A stretch of 6,116 nt of DNA from Rhodospirillales bacterium (GTDB taxonomy: Bacteria > Pseudomonadota > Alphaproteobacteria > Acetobacterales > Acetobacteraceae). Positions 1 through 4,879 of this stretch are shown one piece after another. Location of the stretch: positions 1 to 6,116 of the forward strand of contig JAATGE010000282.1 in the NCBI GenBank assembly GCA_015654825.1, written 5' to 3'. The notes beneath the pieces were generated by a model. It had not been told where the DNA came from. It searched no databases and saw only the letters and a program-made list of their open reading frames with translations. Position 1 is the stretch's first letter. Each line of letters starts with the position of its first letter. The position numbers and the translations under genes were made by a program.

Positions 1-240
1 CACCAGGTCGCGGCCGAGCAGCCCCTGCAGCAGCAGCAGGCCGAGCAGCACGGCGGCGCCCCATGGCGGGGTGGTCAGGCGGGCGGCCACGAGGTCGATG
101 GCGAACACCAGGGCGGCGGGGATCCAGGCGCGCTGCCACAGCAGCCAGAGCCAGTCGAGCAGGGCGGCGCCGATGGAAAAGCCCTCGCGCACCAGTACCG
201 GCACCTCGCCCTGCCGCAGGTGGGTGGTGAACACCTTCAC
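1..240 (-). CDS. DUF2628 domain membrane protein (N-terminal part, runs off the left edge)
   Basis: The first 80 residues of a minus-strand gene are present, beginning MKVFTTHLRQGEVPVLVREG from a GTG codon. Its stop lies beyond the window. The opening MKVFT-H, then VLVREGFS, a Trp-rich stretch LLDWLWLLWQRAW (about residues 28-40) and two hydrophobic segments (about 41-53 and 60-75) match what I know of DUF2628 proteins. These are small inner-membrane proteins of unknown function that often sit just after hisB in alphaproteobacterial histidine clusters. The GTG start overlaps the hisB stop in a GTGA tetranucleotide, and AGGG lies six bases upstream inside hisB, so translation is probably coupled to hisB. 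No catalytic residues are apparent and no function can be given. Family assignment rests on recognition by eye and synteny; the reading frame is well supported. Confidence 0.82.
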   Translation of the reverse strand, partial: MKVFTTHLRQGEVPVLVREGFSIGAALLDWLWLLWQRAWIPAALVFAIDLVAARLTTPPWGAAVLLGLLLLQGLLGRDLV

Positions 241-836
241 AGCGCACCCTTGGTGGACGGAATGGCGTCCGCGGCGCGGGGATCGACCGAGACCGCCATG
301 CGCAGCGCGCGGGCGGCGGCCTTGAAGCAGGATTCGGCGATGTGGTGGGCGTTGCTGCCGGCGCGGCTGGTGACGTGCAGGGCGAGGCGGGCGTTGCCGC
401 AGAACGCGCGGAAGAATTCCTCGAAAAGCTGGGTGTCCATGCCGCCGAGCTGCTCGCGGCCGAATTTTACCGACCAGGCGAGGTGGCCGCGCCCGCTGAT
501 GTCGACGGCGGCCTCGGCCAAGGCTTCGTCCATCGGCACCAGGGCCTGGCCAAAACGGGTAATGCCGCGGCGGTCGCCGAGGGCCTCGGAAAACGCCTGG
601 CCGAGCACGATGCCGACATCCTCGACGGTGTGGTGGGCGTCGATGTGAAGGTCGCCGCGGGCGGTCAGGGAGAGGTCGAACAGGCCGTGGCGGGCGAAGG
701 CGGTCAGCATGTGGTCGAAGAAGCCCACACCGGTCTCGATGCCGGCCTGGCCGCTGCCGTCGAGCGCCAGGGTGAGCGTGATGTCGGTTTCGGAGGTGCG
801 TCGCGAGACCGTGGCGCTGCGCGGGGCGGGGCTCAT
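237..836 (-). CDS. hisB: Imidazoleglycerol-phosphate dehydratase
   Basis: This is the cytoplasmic Mn-dependent enzyme that dehydrates imidazole glycerol phosphate to imidazole acetol phosphate in histidine biosynthesis. The 199-residue protein is of usual length for the monofunctional form and lacks the phosphatase domain of the E. coli fusion. Family motifs are complete: RRTSETDI (12-19), GVGFFDHML (36-44), DAHHTVEDVG (66-75), PMDEALAEAAVDISGR (101-116), SNAHHIAESCFKA (161-173) and the C-terminal IPSTKGAL. The two HH(T/I)xE(D/S) stretches supply the metal ligands. The ATG at 836 is the only good start, but no Shine-Dalgarno sequence precedes it: the 11 bases before it are almost all C and G. 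A weak minus-strand promoter match (CATATA complementary to 848-853, TTTGCG complementary to 870-875, 16-base spacer) would give a nearly leaderless mRNA; this is inference. The gene is first in a minus-strand operon with the DUF2628 gene and diverges from the gene at 956. Confidence 0.97.
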   Translation of the reverse strand: MSPAPRSATVSRRTSETDITLTLALDGSGQAGIETGVGFFDHMLTAFARHGLFDLSLTARGDLHIDAHHTVEDVGIVLGQAFSEALGDRRGITRFGQALVPMDEALAEAAVDISGRGHLAWSVKFGREQLGGMDTQLFEEFFRAFCGNARLALHVTSRAGSNAHHIAESCFKAAARALRMAVSVDPRAADAIPSTKGAL

Positions 837-955
837 GCGGGGGCGGGTATATGGCAGGGGCCCCGCGGGCGCAAACAGATTGGGTCTGGCTTCCGGGTGG
901 GCGGCGTCCCTAATGTGGTACCGACCCCGGCGGGCCGGGCCGACAGGAGACAGGT

Positions 956-1354
956 ATGACCGAAATCATCCGGCTGGATGCGCATGACCCGTTGCCGGAA
1001 ACCGGGAGTTTCGCGCTGGTGATCCGCCGGTTCGGCGAGGACGACCCGAATTCCGTGGTGACCGAGATCGATTTCTTCGGGCGGCATCGCACCATGAGCG
1101 TGGCGGTGGGGGCCGATGGGCTGCCGCTGCCGTGGGAGGACGTGGTGCAGGGGGCGCAGCGCGAGGCGCGGGAGCGGGGTTATGCGGTGCTCTATGCCGT
1201 CGATCGGACGGCCGGGCGGCGCGAGCAGCAGGTGCTGCGGCACCACGGCGACCACTCGTTCGGGCCGAGCGTGCTGGTGGATACCGATGAGGAGGACGGG
1301 GTGCGCGGCTCGTCGATGCTGGACCGGCCGCCTGGGGCGGGTTTCCTGCGCTAG
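956..1354 (+). CDS. Hypothetical protein, 132 residues, family not recognised
   Basis: An ATG at 956 is preceded by a clear Shine-Dalgarno AGGAGA at 945-950 with a five-base spacer, the best ribosome binding site in the left half of the window. Codon use is normal for the region, with G or C favoured in third positions, so I take the gene as real. The protein begins MTEIIRLDAHDPLPETGSFA, is acidic, and has no signal peptide or membrane segment, so it should be cytoplasmic. The first half looks like alternating strands (FALVIRRFG, VVTEIDFFG, RTMSVAVG). A helical stretch WEDVVQGAQREARERGYAVL follows at about 60-79. The tail is rich in Asp, Glu, Gly and Pro and probably loosely folded. No catalytic or binding motif is visible. 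It is divergent from hisB with 119 bases between, so shared regulation is possible but not shown. It stops at TAG 1352-1354, directly against a 22-bp tandem duplication. Confidence 0.75.
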   Translation: MTEIIRLDAHDPLPETGSFALVIRRFGEDDPNSVVTEIDFFGRHRTMSVAVGADGLPLPWEDVVQGAQREARERGYAVLYAVDRTAGRREQQVLRHHGDHSFGPSVLVDTDEEDGVRGSSMLDRPPGAGFLR

Positions 1355-1397
1355 GGTCGGCGTGTTAAAAACACGGGGTCGGCGGGTTAAAGAACGG
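1354..1397. repeat. Imperfect 22-bp tandem duplication after the hypothetical gene
   Basis: Two adjacent 22-base units (1354-1375 and 1376-1397) match at 17 positions; both open with GGGTCGGCG and contain GTTAAA. The first unit also holds a perfect hairpin, CGTGTT at 1361-1366, loop AAA, AACACG at 1370-1375. It begins at the last base of the preceding stop codon. The hairpin is short and no T-run follows it, so it is a poor Rho-independent terminator. It may be a local slippage duplication. Confidence 0.55.
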
Positions 1398-1431
1398 AAT
1401 CAAGCGGGTTGGAATTGAATGGCTTCGCCGA

Positions 1432-1651
1432 CCGGGGGCTCTGCCCCCTGGACCCCCGACGGCGTGCCGCCGCTGTCGGTACGCGCTGCGCGGCGGGAGT
1501 CTTCTGTACGGTGTTGCGAGCGTTTGGGTTTAGCGGCGCGCGCGGAGCCCATGCCAGGCTCGGAACAGATAGAATGGGGCCTGGGGCCTACCGGCCCCGT
1601 CGTGCGCAGCACGCCTCCGGCGTGACGGGTCCAGGGGCAGAGCCCCTGGCC
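1432..1651. repeat. Hairpin-rich non-coding element bounded by inverted GC-rich repeats
   Basis: This fills most of the 308-base gap between two convergent genes. The left end carries a hairpin GGGGGC (1434-1439), loop TCT, GCCCCC (1443-1448), followed by TGGACCC. The right end carries its near-exact reverse complement: GGGTCCAGGGGC, loop AGA (1639-1641), then GCCCCTGG (to 1649). The two ends therefore form inverted repeats of about 24 bases. Inside are more foldbacks: CCGACGGCG/CGCTGTCGG (about 1455-1479), GGGGCC/GGCCCC (1583-1588 and 1593-1598), and CCCGTC/GACGGG (1596-1601 and 1624-1629) enclosing ACGCC/GGCGT (1611-1615 and 1619-1623). No reading frame through it looks coding. I recall GGGTCCAGGGGCAGAGCCCC as a common intergenic string in Acetobacteraceae, so this is probably a REP- or MITE-like dispersed repeat. 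It may also end transcripts from both sides, though no T-tract is present. No clear target-site duplication is seen. Confidence 0.6.
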
Positions 1652-1662
1652 TTATCCCTTGC

Positions 1663-2223
1663 CTACACACGTAAACGCGTGGGAATTATCAGGCCGAGGC
1701 GGTTGGGTACGTCCCAGACTTCGCGGACCGTGCGGACCGGGCTGAAGCCGGCGCGCAGGTAGGTTGGCATGGCGCGTGGGTGGTCCGCGGTGCAGGTGTT
1801 GACGGTGACGGTTTGGGGGCCGCGGCTCCAGGCTTCGTCGATCGCGGCGCGCAGGAAGGCGGGGCCCATGCCGTGGCCCACCAGGTGCGGCATCAGGCCG
1901 AAATAGCTGAGGTTGACCGCGACGGCGCCGCGCTCCTCTAGCTCGAAGAAGCCGGCGGGCTCGCCGTCGCGGTAGAGCACGTGGATCGATACCGCGGGGC
2001 TGCCGAGCATGAGGGCGATTTCCTCGTCGGGGACGGTGCGCCGCAGCCACCAGACGTAGGGCGCGCCGACCGTGTCGTAGAGATAGCGGTAGAACGCGAC
2101 CGTCGGCGCGCCGAGGCGCACGATCGTGGTGTCGGCCGGCATGCGCGGCCCCGGCAGCACGGGCTGGAATTCCTGCCTCAGGAAGGTCACCGTGACGGCG
2201 ATGCGCGTGAAGGGGCCGCTCAT
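1663..2223 (-). CDS. GNAT family N-acetyltransferase
   Basis: This is a predicted cytoplasmic acetyl-CoA-dependent N-acetyltransferase; the substrate is unknown. From the ATG at 2223 it has 186 residues, a normal single-domain GNAT length. The fold is visible as TVAFYRYLYDTVGAPYVWW (about 41-59), the strand pair IHVLYRDGEPAGFFELEER (80-98), then acetyl-CoA loop motif A, NLSYFGLMPHLVGHGMG (104-120), with helix AFLRAAIDEAW. A late strand VTVNTC, DHPRAMPTYLRAGF (148-160) and VREVWDVP follow. The start is ambiguous. The frame stays open to a TTG at 2289, but the only good Shine-Dalgarno, GGAGG (complement of 2283-2287), overlaps that TTG and cannot serve it. The ATG at 2223 overlaps by ATGA the stop of a short upstream frame that GGAGG could serve, so I prefer 2223. 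A frameshift near the N-terminus is the alternative. It follows the cyanophycinase-like gene, probably on the same transcript. Confidence 0.88.
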   Translation of the reverse strand: MSGPFTRIAVTVTFLRQEFQPVLPGPRMPADTTIVRLGAPTVAFYRYLYDTVGAPYVWWLRRTVPDEEIALMLGSPAVSIHVLYRDGEPAGFFELEERGAVAVNLSYFGLMPHLVGHGMGPAFLRAAIDEAWSRGPQTVTVNTCTADHPRAMPTYLRAGFSPVRTVREVWDVPNRLGLIIPTRLRV

Positions 2224-2273
2224 GCCGGCGTCCAGGTACTGGCCGCTGGCGGGTTCGGCGTGGTCATGGGCAA
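2220..2273 (-). CDS. Possible 17-residue upstream peptide coupled to the GNAT gene
   Basis: A short frame, one base offset from the GNAT frame, runs from a TTG complementary to 2271-2273, nine bases after a strong GGAGG. An ATG in the same frame lies at 2267. The peptide would read MPMTTPNPPAASTWTPA and stops at TGA complementary to 2220-2222, overlapping the GNAT ATG as ATGA. It could be a translated leader that delivers ribosomes to the GNAT start. The peptide also looks like the ordinary start of a cytoplasmic protein, so a one-base indel that split a longer GNAT N-terminus is an equally good reading. Nothing shows that the peptide itself has a function. Confidence 0.3.
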   Translation of the reverse strand: MPMTTPNPPAASTWTPA

Positions 2274-2301
2274 TGGTCGTATCCTCCAACGCGCGGCGGC
2301 G

Positions 2302-3309
2302 TCAGTAGATTTTTCCACCCTTCTGCGTGGATGTCAGCACCCCGGCGGTTGCCGATACGGTGTACGCGGTGCCCTTGGGGCCGGTCCAGCTGGCGAGATC
2401 GAAGGTGCCGCCAGGGGCGACGCGGAACACCGGAATGCCGGTGTAGGTGACGGGGGTGGCCGGCGCGCAGACTTCGGGGGGCCCGGGGGTGCGCAGGAAA
2501 TAGGCGGCGCCGCTGCCGACGACCTGGCCCTGGCCGTCCGGCTCCATCAGGAACGCGGTGTTCTCGTTGAGGGCGATGCCGGAGGCCTGGTGCGCTTCGC
2601 CGCTTTCGACGATACGCGCGAGAAACGTGACCAGCCGCCCCATGCGGTGGCGCGGCGCGAAATGATCGTCGGTGATGATGCCGGCGAGCAGCGGACTGAG
2701 ATTGAGGAAGCCGTTATCGATGGTGATCCGGCGGTCGAAACAGTCGGCCAGGGCCTGTTTCGAATAGATCGTGTTGATCAAGGCCGAGAATGCGAATTGC
2801 GCGAGGATTGCGTTGCCGGCGCTGGTGCCGCCGACCGGCACGCCGCGTGCCGCCAGCGCATTGATGGCGCCCTGCACCGGTGTGTTCTGCCAGAAATTCA
2901 CGTAATTGGCCTGGTTGCCGCCGGCGATGAATAATGCTTCCGCTTGCAGGATGATTGCCTGCACCGCGGGATCGAGGCCGCCGCGGCGGTTGATGATCTT
3001 CAGCGTCGCGACCGAATTTTCCGCCGGGCAGAGGCGCTGGATATAGGGGTTATAATCGGCGTCGCCGCTGGCGCGGATGACCAGGAAATCGCCGTTGCCC
3101 GATTTGGCGCACATCCAGCGATAGGCGGCGTTGACGTCGGTGCCGCCGCCTTCGAACAGCACGCCCGGCTGGGTGGCGGTCTGCACGTCGGCGGTGTTGC
3201 CGCGGCGCCAGTAGAGCCAGCCTTCGCCCTTGGTGACCAGCTCGCCGGCCTGGGCCGCACCGGCGGCTACGGTTAGCAGCAAGGCTATGCTCAATGACCG
3301 GCTCGGCAT
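2302..3309 (-). CDS. Secreted cyanophycinase-like serine exopeptidase (peptidase family S51)
   Basis: The 335-residue protein opens with a Sec signal peptide, MPSRSLSIALLLTVAAGAAQA, with likely cleavage after Ala21, so it should act in the periplasm or outside the cell. Family S51 proteins use a nucleophilic serine in a class-I-glutamine-amidotransferase-like fold; cyanophycinases cut cyanophycin to beta-Asp-Arg. Visible motifs are EGGGTDVNAAYRWM (53-66), LFIAGGNQANYV (127-138), the nucleophile elbow GGTSAGNAIL with Ser163, DDHFAPRHRMGRL (214-226) with His216, and GIALNENTAFLM (244-255). The C-terminal FRVAPGGTFDLASWTG region also fits secreted members. The ATG at 3309 follows a strong GGGAGGTGG, seven bases from the AGG core. 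The open frame continues upstream to 3462, but that extension is a translated AT-rich repeat and is not protein. The GNAT gene follows after about 80 bases. Substrate is uncertain: no cyanophycin synthetase is in the window, and other beta-linked or dipeptide substrates are possible. Confidence 0.9.
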   Translation of the reverse strand: MPSRSLSIALLLTVAAGAAQAGELVTKGEGWLYWRRGNTADVQTATQPGVLFEGGGTDVNAAYRWMCAKSGNGDFLVIRASGDADYNPYIQRLCPAENSVATLKIINRRGGLDPAVQAIILQAEALFIAGGNQANYVNFWQNTPVQGAINALAARGVPVGGTSAGNAILAQFAFSALINTIYSKQALADCFDRRITIDNGFLNLSPLLAGIITDDHFAPRHRMGRLVTFLARIVESGEAHQASGIALNENTAFLMEPDGQGQVVGSGAAYFLRTPGPPEVCAPATPVTYTGIPVFRVAPGGTFDLASWTGPKGTAYTVSATAGVLTSTQKGGKIY

Positions 3310-3385
3310 GTTCCACCTCCCGCTTGAGAACGTTTGGCTTTGCGCCTGGGGCGCGCTGGGGGCAAGCGCGACGTGATTGCGGGCG

Positions 3386-3456
3386 AGTTTGCTTCTTTTT
3401 TCGAAAGGAAGACGTTCTTTTTTGAAAAAAAGAACCAAAAAACTTTTGTATTTTTC
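3386..3456 (-). repeat. AT-rich double-hairpin repeat, copy 1
   Basis: This short, very AT-rich block sits in the divergent gap between the peptidase gene and the FMN reductase gene. It contains two foldbacks: CTTCTTTT paired with AAAGGAAG (3392-3411, one G-T pair) and GTTCTTTTTT (3414-3423) paired with AAAAAAGAAC. Bases 3414-3444 are identical, over 31 positions, to the reverse complement of 4767-4797 in copy 2. The preceding arm matches too, except for two substitutions and an inserted GAC at 3411-3413. The block has no coding role and explains the false Lys/Phe-rich extensions in translations here. A TTGAAA at 3422-3427 with TTGTAT at 3446-3451 (18-base spacer) could be a weak plus-strand promoter for the FMN reductase; this is speculative. 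Confidence 0.78.
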
Positions 3457-3503
3457 GTTCACTGGCTGCTATTTGCTTGGCGTTTGATGATTTGGGGTTC
3501 GGG

Positions 3504-4094
3504 ATGGCGAACACGGTGCTGGTTTTTTATGGGTCCTACCGGTCGGATCGGATGGGGATACGGCTGGCGGAGTTTGTGGTCGGTTCGCTGTTGCAGCGGG
3601 GGGAGGCGGCGGAACTGATCGATGCGAAACAGGTGGGACTGCCGATGCTGGACCGCATGTATAAGGAATACGCGGCCGGGCTTGCGCCGCCTGCGATGCA
3701 GGAACTGGCAACGAAAATTCGCGGCGCGGATGCGTTCATCTTTGTTGTCGGGGAGTATAATTGGGGGGTTCAGCCTGGGCTGAAGAATTTGACGGACCAT
3801 TTCCTGGAGGAATGGTTCTGGCGGCCGGCGGCGATCGTGAGCTATTCGGCGGGGCGTATCGCGGGAGCCCATTCGGCGGTGGCGTGGCATGGGACGCTGT
3901 GCGAAATGGGCATGGTGGTGATTTCCTCCACGCTGGCGGTGGGGCCGATCGCGCAGGCGCTGAACGCGGATGGCACGCCGGCGGGGCCGGCCGGCGAGGC
4001 TTTGGCGCACGCGTTTCCACGTTTCGCCGACGATCTGGCGTGGTGGACCGAAGCGGCCCGGGCCCAGCGCTCCCGTCGTAATCCGCCTTATTGA
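3504..4094 (+). CDS. NAD(P)H-dependent FMN reductase (flavodoxin-like fold)
   Basis: The protein is a predicted cytoplasmic NAD(P)H:FMN oxidoreductase of the FMN_red family, 196 residues, the usual length. It binds FMN and passes hydride from NAD(P)H to flavin or to quinone-like and azo acceptors; the true acceptor is not evident. Sequence support: strand NTVLVFYGSYRSDRMGIRLA (3-22), where GSYRSDRMG forms the FMN phosphate loop; AFIFVVGEYNWGVQPGLKN (77-95), a version of the family PEYNxxxPGxLKN motif; and AAIVSYSAGRIAGAHS (109-124), the later flavin-side loop. The proline before EYN is replaced by glycine. The ATG at 3504 is preceded by GGGG and aligns with the expected first strand; a TTG at 3477 would add nine unconserved-looking residues. 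It is followed by the cupin gene, whose only canonical start overlaps this stop. A flavin user close to ribD-ribE is suggestive but not proof of linkage. Confidence 0.92.
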   Translation: MANTVLVFYGSYRSDRMGIRLAEFVVGSLLQRGEAAELIDAKQVGLPMLDRMYKEYAAGLAPPAMQELATKIRGADAFIFVVGEYNWGVQPGLKNLTDHFLEEWFWRPAAIVSYSAGRIAGAHSAVAWHGTLCEMGMVVISSTLAVGPIAQALNADGTPAGPAGEALAHAFPRFADDLAWWTEAARAQRSRRNPPY

Positions 4095-4618
4095 ATCGGG
4101 GCCTTGGGCCTAAGGCCCCAGCAGCCGGCCAGCCGAGGGAAGAACGGGTCATTTCGCAGACAGTCGAAACCGCGTCGCCCGGCGCCGGCGCGCACCAGCC
4201 GGGCGAGGACAGGTTCCACGCGATCCGCGCCGAGGATGTGCAGTGGAAACCGTTTCCGGCGTTTCCGCCCGAAGCGCGGCTGGCGGTTCTGGTGGGCGAC
4301 CCGGCAAGGCCCGGTCCTTACGTGATCCGCGTCAAGTTGCCTGGCGGCACCAGGATGATGCCGCACAAGCATCCGGAGGACCGGATTTATACGGTGCTTT
4401 CGGGGGTGTTTTACATCGGGCTGGGGGAAGTGTTCGACGAGAGCAAGCTGATTGCTTTTGCGCCTGGCAGCGTCGTTGTTCTGCCGGGTGGCCAGGCGCA
4501 CTTCCACTGGGCCAGGTCCGGCGAATACATCACCCAGGTTACGGCGATCGGTCCGCTCGGGCTGGGCTATGTCGATCCGGCAGACGATCCGCGTAATCTT
4601 GGGCCGGGGCTGGGATGA
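4091..4618 (+). CDS. Cupin domain protein
   Basis: This is a predicted single-domain cupin, a small beta-barrel that usually holds one metal ion; the reaction is unknown. The frame gives up to 175 residues. The conserved part runs from about residue 42 (FHAIRAEDVQWKPFPAFPP) through LAVLVGDPARPGPYVIRVKLP (64-84), cupin motif 1, MPHKHPEDRIYTVLSG (90-105), and motif 2, GSVVVLPGGQAHFHW (126-140), to GYVDPADDPR near the C-terminus. His92, His94 and His137 are the likely metal ligands. Arg98 occupies the position of the usual motif 1 glutamate, although Glu96 is nearby. The start is a problem: the only canonical in-frame option before the domain is the TTG at 4091, overlapping the FMN reductase stop as TTGA, and its first 14 codons include the hairpin at 4098-4119. 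A start near GTCATT at 4148, after GAGGGAAGAA, would look more natural but is not canonical. GTG 4238 is another option that trims the protein. Confidence 0.85.
   Translation: MNRGLGPKAPAAGQPREERVISQTVETASPGAGAHQPGEDRFHAIRAEDVQWKPFPAFPPEARLAVLVGDPARPGPYVIRVKLPGGTRMMPHKHPEDRIYTVLSGVFYIGLGEVFDESKLIAFAPGSVVVLPGGQAHFHWARSGEYITQVTAIGPLGLGYVDPADDPRNLGPGLG
4098..4119 (+). other. Perfect GC-rich hairpin at the FMN reductase-cupin junction
   Basis: GGGGCCTT (4098-4105) pairs exactly with AAGGCCCC (4112-4119) around a six-base loop GGGCCT. It begins four bases after the FMN reductase stop. No T-run follows, so it is not a standard Rho-independent terminator; it may protect the upstream mRNA end or reduce cupin translation. 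It resembles bases 1576-1598 in the left-hand repeat element, matching at about 20 of 23 aligned positions with GAAT in front of both, and may be a piece of the same repeat family. Confidence 0.5.
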
Positions 4619-4754
4619 GCGGGAAAAGGACAGCAGCAAAAACTCGGTTACGACATCGGCGGTGAACTTGATGTAAAGTCCGCCCCCAGGGGAATTGCCG
4701 ATGGAATTCTCCGGACCGAACACTCGACGCGCGGGTTTGGCCAAAAACAGAGGC

Positions 4755-4828
4755 CAAATAAACAAGAGTTTTTTGGTTCTTTTTTTCAAAAAAGAACTTC
4801 TTTTTGAAAAAAGAAGCAAAAACTTTGG
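4755..4828 (+). repeat. AT-rich double-hairpin repeat, copy 2
   Basis: This copy lies in the 261-base gap between the cupin gene and ribD, inverted relative to copy 1. It folds as two adjacent hairpins, GTTCTTTTTT (4776-4785) with AAAAAAGAAC (4788-4797) and CTTCTTTTT (4797-4805) with AAAAAGAAG (4808-4816). These are enclosed by AGTTTTT (4767-4773) and AAAAACT (about 4818-4824), giving a three-way junction. I recall this kind of string as frequent between genes in Acetobacteraceae. It could slow or end transcription from the cupin gene, but the stems are A-T and it is not a classical terminator. I see nothing else in 4619-4879: no gene and no riboswitch. Confidence 0.78.
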
Positions 4829-4879
4829 CGAGACGACGCGCGCTCTTGCCTTTTGGGCACCTGCTGAACACAAACCCGC

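Noticed and set aside
342..959. A 205-residue plus-strand frame opposite hisB that ends in an ATGA overlap with the gene at 956
   Set aside because: The overlap looks like coupling, but the frame is antisense to hisB and the gene at 956 has its own strong Shine-Dalgarno.
1400..1762. Several short frames on both strands in the convergent gap
   Set aside because: They translate the GC-rich hairpin repeat, differ in composition from the real genes, and have no ribosome binding sites or recognisable domains.
1981..2934. A 317-residue plus-strand reading frame across the GNAT and peptidase genes
   Set aside because: It is antisense to two genes with clear family motifs, has no convincing start, and its Gly/Ala/Arg/Asp-rich sequence is typical of opposite-strand reading in high-GC DNA.
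3310..3462. An N-terminal extension of the cyanophycinase-like protein back to 3462
   Set aside because: The extension translates the AT-rich repeat into Lys/Phe-rich nonsense and would bury the signal peptide; the ATG at 3309 has a strong Shine-Dalgarno.
3386..4828. Calling the FMN reductase-cupin segment an insertion sequence or composite transposon
   Set aside because: There is no transposase or integrase and no target-site duplication that I can see, and the flanking repeats look like dispersed intergenic repeats.
4088..4873. A 261-residue minus-strand frame across the cupin gene and repeat copy 2
   Set aside because: It is antisense to the cupin and starts with the translated repeat; no protein family features are seen.
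4619..4879. FMN riboswitch before ribD
   Set aside because: None of the conserved core strings of that element that I know are visible; the gap holds the AT-rich repeat and otherwise featureless sequence.
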